A stretch of 64,000 bases of DNA from Diabrotica undecimpunctata (lineage: Eukaryota > Arthropoda > Insecta > Coleoptera > Chrysomelidae), in NCBI RefSeq assembly GCF_040954645.1, contig NC_092811.1, positions 121,665,411 to 121,729,410 on the forward strand. The letters run 5' to 3'. This document shows positions 37,001 to 49,000 of this stretch, piece after piece (within the stretch, counting starts at the first letter, position 1; each line of letters begins with the position of its first letter). The notes beneath the pieces are model-generated. The model was not told the origin of the DNA. It ran no database searches and saw nothing but the letters and a program-made list of their open reading frames with translations. The translations under genes and the position numbers were made by a program.

Positions 37001-40000
37001 TCATAATATTGTGATAGTTATTTTGTCAGTCTCGATTAATTTTCGTTTTCTATTTTTATTTTAATAAATTAGTTTTTGTTGCGATTAGTAATACAGTTAG
37101 AAAATTCATATTAATTTGTGCAATAGTGATTTTATAACGCATTTTGAAATTTTCTGTATTACTAAGCGATTTTTGTAGAGTTGATCGTTATATAGCATGG
37201 TTATTATACGTGTTTGTTTGTTAATTATTAGAGATATCACCAAATACTTTAACAAATAGCTAAGTAGTAGGTTGGTCAATAAGTTGTGTAGTTTAAAAAA
37301 ATATTTTATCATTCAGTATTAATCCCAATGAACTCCAATACTCAAGTTGTAGTAAATTCTAATTTTTTGATGCTATACCTGAAGTTAGAATCCGAAAAAA
37401 TGTCAAAATACACTTCTTACTAATGTGAGAACAGCCAGAAGTCAGGGGGAGCTAAACCAGTGTGAATGTCGCAATAATTCTTACTTTAATTAGCTAATTG
37501 TCGCGATAGTTTCTTAAATTATGTGAGAGAAATATGTTGTTTTGATGAAAAATAAATTTTTCTTCTATAAACCAGATCTTCACGAATTTTTATATTTTAA
37601 GTTTATTTTTTTACACGATAAAAGTTTCTTATGCATCTCAGCTAGTACATTTTTGACCAATTTTTTGCTTCATAGCACTTCTCTCTAACACGTTTTGTTT
37701 TTTGTACTTGTATGACACTGGTAATAAATGAGTCTTGTTCTACTTTAGTTTTATGACCGTAGAAGATTGTATGAAAACGCTTACAGTCTCTTCTTCTTCT
37801 TCTTCTTCTTAGCCTTCTGTCGTCCATGTTTGCACATAGGCCTCTCCCAACTCCTTCCATCGGTCTCTATCCTGAGCAACATATTTCCAATTTGTTCCGG
37901 CTATTCTTTTAATATCATCAACCCATCTCATCTGTGGTCTTCCTCTTGGTCGTTTACTTTCGTAAGGTCTCCAATGTTGTATTGTAGTATTCCAACGTTG
38001 GTCTTTTTGTCTAGCAGTGTGGCCCGCGAAGCTCCATTTAAGTTTAGCAATTTTTGTTGCTATGTCCTCGACTTTTGTTTTGGATCTTACCCAGTCGTTC
38101 CTCTTTTTATCTGACAGTCGTATACCTAACATTGCTCTTTCCATTGTTCTTTCTGTTGTGGCTAGTTTATTCATGTTTGCCTTGGTTAAGGTCCAGGTTT
38201 GACATCCATATGTCATGATAGGAAGGATGCATTGGTTGAACACTTTGCTCCTCAAGTATTGGGGTATTTTGCGGTTCTTAAGTATCCAACTAAGTTTTCC
38301 AAATCCTGCCCATGCTAGTCTTGCTCTTCTAGTAATTTCCGCACTTTGGTTCTCTTTGTCAAGTCTCAGGATTTGGCCTAGGTAGATATATTCCTGGATT
38401 TGTTCTATCTCACTGCCATTTATAGTTATACGTCTGGGGTCATCTGTGTTTGTCATTATTTTTGTTTTTGTTTCATATTCATTTTTAGGCCGACGTATTG
38501 GGAACTGGCTGCTAGTTCCCCCATCATAATTTGCAGTTCCTCGAATGTGCTCGCTATAATCACTACGTCGTCAGCGAATCTGAGGTGTTTAACTTGTTGC
38601 CATTAACGTTAATGCCATAGGTTGACCAATTTGTAGTTTTGAAGACGTCTTCTAGGGCTAGGTTGAAAAGCTTTGGCGATATTACGTCTCCATGTCTCAC
38701 TCCTCTCTATATTATGTATTAGTTGCCTATGTCTCGAATCTATTCTACAATTATTAATAGCTTGTTCTATGGCCCACAGATATAAACATATATTTGGTGG
38801 TAAAGACGTAGTATCCTTTATAAAAATAGGAAGACTAAGATGGGCAGGACATCTGGCAAGATCACAGCAGAACAACCCTCCTAGAAGAATCCTTATGTCA
38901 CAACCTGTGGGAAGTAGAAAAAGGGGTAGACCAAAACTCAGATGGAGGGATGGTGTAGATGAGGATGGTAGACAAATAGGCGCAGCAAACTGGCAGCAGT
39001 TGGCAATGGATAGAACTGACTGGCGTAATAGACTTGGGAAGGTCGAGGCTATTTTATAGGGCTGTAGCACCAATGATGATGATGATGTATTACTAGACTC
39101 TCGTTCCAGTCTTTAGGGATCTTGCTATTATGGAGACATCTATTAAATAGCTCTGTTAGTACAGGGATTGTTAATGTCTTGCTTGTTTTCAAGAGCTCGG
39201 CAATTATACCGTCGTGTCCTGGAGCTTTATTATTTTTTAGCTCTTTTAAAGCTCTTTCTATTTCGAATCCCTTTATATTTGGTAGTACTTCTGATCCCAC
39301 GTTTTTTATTTTTCTTTTGATGTTCTCCTTTGTTGTTTCATTAGGCTGGCCTTGCGAGCTGTACAAGGATGTGTAGAAGTCTTCGACAATATTTGATATT
39401 TTATATTTGTCCTTCTCTACCTTATTGTTGGCGTCTTTAATTTTGATGATTTTTTGAACTCCCAGTGCGGGTCTTAGACATTTTAAGCCTCTGTTGTTTT
39501 CAATGACTCGCTCTATTTATTAAGTTCTTGTTCCATTTTTGTATGTCGCGTTTTAGTTACAGTCTCTAGAAGTATTTACGTATTTACGTCTTTTATCTAT
39601 ATTTTCACCCACTGTGCAAGTGTTCGTGATCTTTTTCTCGCGGTACGACCCATGTGAGACACTACCTCTTCTTCAAAACTAGACATTACTCCTAGACAGA
39701 CTCCTATACGCTCATGGATTGGCCAGACGAATTTAAGACTTTGAAAATAAAATCAGTCAGGAAATAAGACGTTTTGGAAATACATACAATTTTCAAATGC
39801 ATTTTTAAATGGTAAATAAGTCGTTTTGGTACATAAAACGTTATTCTAGACCTGAAGAAAGCTATAATGTTTTCAATAAAATAAAAAATCGAAATTTTGG
39901 ATTTAAGACACTCTGGAAATAAGCTCTCCAATCATCGCTCTTATTAAATGTCCTTTTATAAAAAATTGCCCAATTAACTGAGTAACTATATCCGACCATA

Positions 40001-43000
40001 CATTTAATTTTTGTGGTCTTTAAGTATGGTTTTCACATATCCATTACCTCACTCCAATACCTTAAATTTTGGCATTTACATTCCCAGATAGTGTAAGTAT
40101 TGCTTCGTCGGAAAAACATATTTTGTTAACGAAGTTCTTCTCGGTTACAATTTTATTCATCATTACTTCACTAAACTGTAATCTATGGTCATAGTCATCT
40201 TCATTTCGTATTTCATAATTCGTATATTAACTGACCTTTACGTGGGGATGTATGTGGATCTTCAATGAAACTCAGCATTAAATCTAACGTTTTATTGTAA
40301 TTTATAACAGTTTTTGGTTTACCTTTTCGAATGCCATCTTTTACTCTTCCTGTTTCCATAAAGCACTTTACAATTTTTTGTACCGTCGCCTTATGGATAT
40401 CGTTTGGGAAAGTATTGTTGAACAAATTGGCTACTTCACTATAAGATATTTTTCTATTGCAGTAGCCCCTCATCATTAAAACAGTAATTCGCTCTTTTCA
40501 TTAAAATCATCTTTATTGAAGAGCTTTTAAAAACATAAAACAACTGTCAGATTTAGTTCTTAATACAAGTTATTTTACAAATCCTTTCAATTAACGTCAA
40601 GCTACTATTAGTTTTATGAATTAATGTCAAAATCACAGCATTCTCTATTTACTCAATTACTTCAAAACTATTTGGCATTGAGAAGTTTCATTTATGTAAG
40701 ACCTTCGTGATTAGATGAAATACCAAGTGTTACATAATATGGTTGAACTCATATTGAGAAGTCCAATGATTATACAATATACGGAATGATGATATCTATC
40801 ATAAAAATGGTAAATCTGGCAACAGTAAATTTGAAATTTCCATATTGCACAATAGGATCCATATTTTAGTACAATTCCGACCATCCATTTAAGAGATAAT
40901 TAGACGTTTATAGGCGTTTGGTCCACTCTGTATAAATCATGCACTAGTTTATAGCTTTATCTAGACTTAATATAGGTTTAGTGAGAAAGTTAATAGTGAA
41001 AAGGGAAAAATTCAGTAGACTTTTATTGGCGCCACCTAGTTTTGTTAATGTCTCATATTATGTGCTTCCATTATTAAATATAGTCTTTATGGAAACTCCG
41101 TTTCTTATACTTACGTATGCTCATTGCAAGTAGAGACGTGACGTTAAACCGCACATTCGCACTTGAGATATTGCACTATCAAAAAGTTTTAATAAGCACA
41201 TGTACTACTGGTTACTTAGATTACACCTAACCTCTAAAATGTTTGACATTTACAAATACAACGTTGCCACATGTAAAAATTAATGAATCTCCATATGGGT
41301 CGTATGGATGGTTAATCGGCACCAGCTGACCAGCTGACACCTTTGACGGTTAGCACTGAGTGTTGTAGTGTGAGTCCATAATTAATTATGTTAGTAAATT
41401 AGAGAAAGGTACTCACAATTCAAATTAATTATCTATATATAAAAGGCTAGGACGACAAGTAACACTGTTTGTCCGATAGGGTAATTACGCCACTTAGGAA
41501 AGAAATCTGAACTACCAACATAATAAAATTAAATAAAACGAAGTAAAATAAAAGCTATACCTGTAAAAGGGCTATACCGTTTCTGCCTCATTTCCCATGT
41601 AAAGTCCAAGAAAACTCATAAATTTCATTCTGCTCAACTTTTGAGCGTTTTGTGATGGGGGTAGAATAGTTCGTCGGATCTTGACGTATAATACATCATT
41701 GGAAAGTATCATATCTCCGTTGTTATTGGTCCAATTGGAGCGTGTGATACGTTAAATGAAAGGGAAGGATATAACGAATATATTAAGATAAAAAACAAAC
41801 ATGGCGACTACAAAAAGGGCACTACACAGTATCTTCATTATTAATGAACGTATATATCATAGTGCACTATGGATAAAAATAGATTTACTATGAGACATAT
41901 TTTTATTTATTTTCTTAAAGAAGGCCTCTGTCTGAGCACAAAATAAACAACTGAACGAATCCCAACATGCGACATAGCAAATGAAAGGAACGGATATAAA
42001 GAATATGTTAAGATAGGAAAAACAAACAGGGCGACTACTAAAAGGGCACTACACAGTGAACATATGTCATGTCAGAAGTGCACCAGATCATTCTTTGTAT
42101 TTATTTGGCTTACATGCAAAAAGTTTATTTTAAAAATTTAATGACTGTAGATGACAATTGATTGGATTCCCCGTCGCATGCGACGGTCAAAATCACTAGT
42201 TTATTTTAGGGGACTACCAAATATTATTTAAGTTAAAAACAACCATTATTGTTAGGGCGTATGTTGGAAATTCGCAGATCATTGTTTTAATTTTACAATA
42301 TTTTACAACAATAAATAATTTTGGATTATGAGTATCTGTTTCTAGTTTTCTGACCTAGTTGACTATATCTTTACGTGTATTTAATAATATAATTAGAGTA
42401 TGACTCTGAGTAGTTAGTTAGAAATCATTATATTTTCTGTACTGTTTCACACAACCCAACAGGAGTCTTTAATAAGCCTAATAGAACTGTAATTTTCTAG
42501 TTGTTTTCTAAAACTGGTCGTTATTGACTTATTTTCTTAGTTTTCTTTCCAAATAACATTTTCACCGAGTTTAAGGATCTTGATTAATATTCTATTAATC
42601 AAGATCCTTAATCATAATCCTTCCATTTTTAAACTGTTGGATTAAACGGTTATCTAACGACCAAAAATCGAGATATTTAGTACATTATGGGTAGGAGTTG
42701 ATTGCTTATCATTCTATATTACTTTGATTAATTGTTACAGAGTAAACAACAAGCGATGCCAAATCAAGGTGTATGGGATATGCGAGGCAAACAGTTCTTT
42801 ACCGGTGTGGAAATCAGAGTTTGGGCCATTGCTTGCTTTGCACCACAACGTACCGTGAGAGAAGACGCTCTAAGGCAAGTACTACCACAATTTACGTGGA
42901 AGAGTAAACAATTCTGTACATAAGTGCCAATTTTCAATCAATAGAATTCGTTTTTATAACTGGTTAGCTGATATTTTTTTCTCTGTTGTTTAGGAACTTT

Positions 43001-46000
43001 ACTCAACAACTACAGAAAATCTCAAACGATGCCGGTATGCCAATTATAGGTCAACCATGCTTTTGCAAATACGCAACCGGTCCAGATCAAGTTGAACCCA
43101 TGTTCCGATATTTGAAATCCACCTTCCAGTCTTTGCAGCTTGTTGTCGTAGTTCTACCAGGAAAAACACCAGTATATGGTAAGTCAAATTCTTTAAGTCT
43201 TTGCCGACCCTTTAGCAGCTCTAGTAGTAGACTTTTATACATAATATATCGTGTGACATGAGACATGCCACATAAAAGGGAAGATCCATAAACTATGTAG
43301 TAAGGTAGAGGGAGGGGGAGTATACTTATTACTATGGTAAACGACATGAGGAAGGGGGGTATAAGTCCACACCTGTCGCCGTTCGGTGTACTTTGGCAAG
43401 AAAGCTGTAGAACTACATGCATCAAAAGTTCATGGAAAAAAAACAGGATATTTGTTCAGCATGCAGTCGAGTTCGCCCAATAAAAAGTACTAAATGTATA
43501 GATTATAAGTATAGAGATTCTGAAGCTTTATTTTATAGAAAATAATGAAGAACAACAAAATAATATTATTAATGACATAATGACTTCAATTTTTTCTTAT
43601 TAATGCTAATAGTAAAAATTATTTTTCATTTTTTCTAGCCGAAGTAAAAAGAGTTGGCGATACTGTGTTAGGAATGGCCACCCAATGTGTTCAAGCGAAA
43701 AATGTCAATAAGACTTCTCCCCAAACACTGTCCAATTTATGCCTAAAAATTAATGTTAAGTTGGGAGGAATCAACAGCATTCTAGTGCCATCAATTAGAC
43801 CAAAGGTAAGATTATAGATCATATATAGTTGAATTTATTTCATTCTAAAATACAGACCAAACTGCCCATATATAACGGAAACCGGTCTTAACGTTGTTAA
43901 TCGCTTTATGTATTTTTCTTCTGGTATAACCATTAGAGGTGAGCGCTTTTTCAATATGATGAAGTTTACTTTGCAGATGCTGTTGTTCACAAATTCTCTT
44001 CGCCCTGCCGACCAGAGTTTTAATGTACCTTGTTTTTTGCCTGGATGATGATTTGAGTTTCTCTTTAGGTATCTGTCTTTAATTGCTTTAAAAGAAAGCA
44101 CGAAAGATAGCTTAACAGAAAATAAAAAGTTAACGATATAACAACTGAACTTTATTAATTTTAAATACTATTTCAATTTTTTTTTTTCTACAGATATTTA
44201 ATGAACCCGTAATTTTCCTTGGCGCTGACGTGACCCATCCACCTGCCGGCGACAACAAGAAACCGTCGATTGCCGCGGTGGTAGGTTCCATGGACGCCCA
44301 TCCATCTAGGTATGCTGCTACAGTTCGTGTCCAACAACACCGACAAGAAATCATACAAGAGTTAAGCTCCATGGTCAGAGAATTACTCATTATGTTTTAT
44401 AAGTCCACAGGTAAGTCGGCGGTCTGTAAATATATAATTTCTGTAGTGGTATAACGATAACTGATAATGTATGTATACGCCAGATTTAAAAAAAATCCAC
44501 TATCAAAAGACCTTACTATTTTATTTACTTTCAATATAAACCTAATACTTAATTTCTAAACAAAGGCACAATGCTAAATAAAAAAAATATTCAGTACCAG
44601 CAAAGATTATTATAGACGGATATAGAAGGACAGTTATAATGGGGGATTTGGTTACGGTTATTATACTTCAAAACATTCCTTAAGAGGGCGACTGCATAAA
44701 TTCAAACCGTGGTCGTTGGCTTAAAACCATCATGAAAAATGTAGTTAGGGGGAAGTGGGAAGGGACTACGAACGGAGCTATTTATTTAACTTCTCCGTGG
44801 TCTAGGCCATCTGTACTCTGGCATTCTTTTAACATGTCCGAACCAGATTGTTTCCTTTCTATATCATCATTGATATTTCTCTCCACTTTCATTTCGTTTC
44901 TTATTTGTTCGTTTCTAATTCTCTCCAGTTTCGATCTACCGCAGCTTCGTCTCAGATAATCTATTTCTGTCGTCATAAGTTTGTTTCTATTAGCTTTGGT
45001 GACGTCCCATACTTCCGAACCGTAAAGTGTAATACTTTGGACTATACTACCGTAAATGTGTTTTGGTTTCTCGTCGAATTAAATTTTTTAATTTTAAACC
45101 TTAAAAATATATAAAATTTACAATATTATCCAAAGTATTTATTTTTTTTATTACATGTAAAGACAATTTTATAACTTTGAGTTAAAAAAAGGTTTGTTCC
45201 AATACTACTAAAAACCGTCACATATTTTTTTATTATACTGTTTTCCTGCCCAAAAATTTACGAAACATTTTAAAAAATTTTCAAAATATATTCAACCAAA
45301 AATTTTATTTTTTCAGGACTTTTCATTAAACTTTTTAGACTATTTTAGAAAATATTTCATTGAACAATTGTCCTGTTCAAAAAGTATTCAATAAAACTTT
45401 TTACTAAATATTTAAATTTTCCATTTTGCTGAAACTTCCATTTCATCCATAATCTTCTAATAACAACAAAAAGTATTCCTGAATTATTTTTGAAATATTT
45501 AACAGTAACTTTTAATGAATAGTATATGTGAAAGTTTTTACTCTGTATGGGTACTATAATCTTGTTTTAAAATAACAACTACTAGTAAAACATAATTTTC
45601 ACAATGAATAAATATTGGTGAAATTATTACAATATAGTCTTAAATTGATTTATACTTAATTGAAAATAAACTGATGACATTAATTTAAATTAATTTTATG
45701 TATAAATTTATGGCATTTACTAAAATATAATCTTCATGATTCATTTTTTTATTCATGTATGAATGAATGAATAAATTATTGGTTTTTAAAAAATGAAACC
45801 AAATGTTAACTTAGTATTTAATTACTACATAGTATATTCATCTAAATAAGATTCTTTTCATTATAAATATTGAACCTAGATACTACCGTCATTTGTTAAA
45901 ATAAATATAGAGATATTGAAAAACAAAAAAAAAGTAAAATAAAAATATATGAGAAGTTGTAAACGTTTTAAAGGTCAGATCTGAGAACTATCTCCTTCAT

Positions 46001-49000
46001 AACTCCTCCCTTTATGACCTTTACCTTTACCTTCTGTGTTAAGTGTTCTGTGTCCTGGTGGTTTCTTCATCAAGCTCTTTCTCGGGGACGCGGGTGGGGA
46101 CCATGGGGCGCTTGGGCATATTATTTGAATCAATTGTATTAAAGTTTGCTCCCCCCACAGGCCCTCAATAGTCTTCACCACTTCAGTCGTCCATTTTTTT
46201 GTATACTCGTTAACACAGTTCACCCACAAGGTCTCTTCGCTAAACGATGTTTTATGGAACTGTAGAAGTTCATTTTGACCGATAGGAGCCTTATAAAGTG
46301 CTTGCTCCAGTTTGTTAGTGATCAAATTTGCTTGAGCCCGATTTAGTTGAGTATCAGGATGGAGTATGTGTGCTACCACCATTCTGAATACTTTTCTCGT
46401 TAGAGCTCCCTGGTTTCTTAGCAACTCTGACGAGGGGGGGGGTGATGGTATTCTCCCGAAGTCTCTTTTTATCCTCGGGTGTTACTGATTTGGTTTTCTT
46501 GGAATTTGCTATGGTCCATGTCCCAGCAGCCATTTTTTGCCATTCATCTTCCTTTGACTTCGTCTTCTTTGTCTTCTTGAGACTTACTTATTTATTTTTT
46601 TAATTTAAAAATCCGAAATTATACTTCACAATTTCGAATTTTTAAATTGTAAAAAATAATTCTTAGGTGTATGTGCTAAAAAGCAATTCTAGCGTACTAA
46701 CAAGATCAGGAATTGTTTTTTGATCGAAACACCTTACACTTTTTTGGGCTTTCTCTCCCGGTGATTGATTTTAAATTAATTTTACTTATAGTTTATAGAA
46801 GTAATACACCGCCAGTATAGAAGTTTCGCTTCAAAAAACCTTTGCCACACCCATACAGATATATGGATCTAGTTTTCTTTTCAGTATCTATTCTATTTTT
46901 TATTTAGATGCATCAAGGATTATATTACTTTTTTTTTGTTATTTAATAGATGATAATATAATAAGTTTCTTTTATTCTAGGTGGTTACAAACCTCATCGA
47001 ATTATCTTATATAGGGATGGAGTTTCCGAAGGACAATTTTTACAGTTGCTGCAACATGAACTTACTGCTATCAGAGAGGTGAGTTATTATTACCTATTAG
47101 AATTTAAAACACAGATTTCTTACTAAAAGTTTATCTATAAAACCAGTTTTAGACTGCTCTATGTCTATACACTACATTATTTGATTATACTTTTGAGCTA
47201 TTTGCTCTGCGTCTACTTTTCTTACAGGCTGTCAAATTAGGAATAAGTTTGACATTTTACCAGCTGTCAAAAGTCGAAGTTGTACTATTTGCACAAGTGA
47301 GCCATTAGATTGAGTAAATTTCCAGTTTTAATTTAAATTCAATTCTCTCAAGCCAATATAGTTACTTTTGGCACTTTGTGAAAATTAAATTGGCCTGAAA
47401 ATGCTAAAGGCTGGTCTCTACTGCGCATTGTAGAGGTGATCCCAAATCTTGAGTTTCAATGTTTCACTATATTTGACAAACTATACCTCAACAAATCTAA
47501 CCACTTTTATTTTTTAATTATCTTTGAATTCTAGGCTTGTATTAAATTGGAAGCGGACTACAAACCAGGCATCACGTTTATCGTGGTCCAGAAGAGGCAT
47601 CACACAAGACTCTTCTGTTCGGATAAGAAGGAACAAAGTGGCAAAAGTGGAAACATTCCAGCCGGAACTACTGTTGATGTTGGCATCACTCATCCGACAG
47701 AGTTTGATTTCTATCTCTGTAGCCATCAAGGAATCCAGGTGAGTTGTTCATGTGTTCTTTAGGGACTGGGATGTGTATTTAAACGTCCAGGTCTGATTTT
47801 TTTATAGTATGTTGGGCCAGCATTTTATTTTTTAATATTATAATTACTTTTGGTATATTATAGTAGTTGTCGGTCTTTTCCTTAAACCCTTATACATCCA
47901 CATTTTCTTCGACAAACTATAAACCAAGGTGTCGTAACACCCAGTCACCGAACGTTTGCTACATTCTGAATAATTTCCACGATTTATTATACCAAAATGA
48001 CATTTAAATATATTTTGTTTCTTTCTTTCTTAATACCATGTGTCTTTTTCAAGCTTCGTGTTTTGTGTTTATGTTGTAATGTGTGAGCTGAGCAAATAAA
48101 TACCTTGTTACTATGTAAAGTCAACTTCATTGTCTTTACAAAGTTATACTACTAATATTAAAAAACTTAAAAAAGGTCTTAACTAACCTAAGTTCTTTTT
48201 GCAACGGTTTAACTGTGTGTTGAAATAAAAAAGCATGCAATTAAATGAAAATTTAGTCAAATGCATACAAAGACCAAACAAATTAATGTTTAGTTAATCC
48301 ATTTCGATTTAAACATGTTTAATATAGAGACTGCACAAGAAAATATTAATTAAATAACATCAAATAATAACAATAATGAAATATGTATTGTTTATGTAAA
48401 ACAACAGATTTTGAATATTAAATTTTATCGTAGCTAAGTCTAGTCTTTTATATTCTTAAAATGAAAGCAACATCTCGTGTGACGTGGCTTAGAATAGAAG
48501 AATGTTGAAGTACTTACATTAGGTTAATAATAAATACCTTCAGGACGTACTCAGGCATGTACAGATTGCCCGTTCCGAATTAGGATGAAAGCCTCGGTCT
48601 GTACTGAGATAAGGGCATCGTCCTAACTGAGATAAGGGCATCGCCCTGTATTGAGATCAAGGCATCACTCTATATTGGTAAACCTCGGTCCTGAAATAGG
48701 AGGATAGGGGCCTCCAAACTAGGATGAAAGGTGGCCTCCAAACTAAGACCCTAGAGAAACTGCAAAAATACGATCCGCGAAGAACAAAGGTAAACAAAAA
48801 TAAAAAGATAATCATTATAACAAAGAACTTATCTTTTTTGAAGGGATCTCGAACATATATGTAAAATCGTCGTTCACATTTTGCTTGCAAAACAAAAAAT
48901 AAAAAGAATTTAGATGGGTCTTTTTTATACAAACATTTATATGGGAAAAGTCCCGTTTGTTATTGCTCCTAGATGGTCGATATAATCAGAACTCCGTTGG

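Noticed and set aside
36813..37004. 63-residue minus-strand ORF with several Cys and His
   Set aside because: The cysteine spacing does not fit a known zinc finger, and there is no start, repeat or neighbour support.
37265..37300. Mariner-end-like aggttggtcaataagttg
   Set aside because: No matching inverted end or transposase remnant within reach.
38673..38770. N-terminal part of the plus-strand ORF at 38673-39059
   Set aside because: Before about 38770 the sequence belongs to the antisense RTE element; only the downstream part is the inserted fragment.
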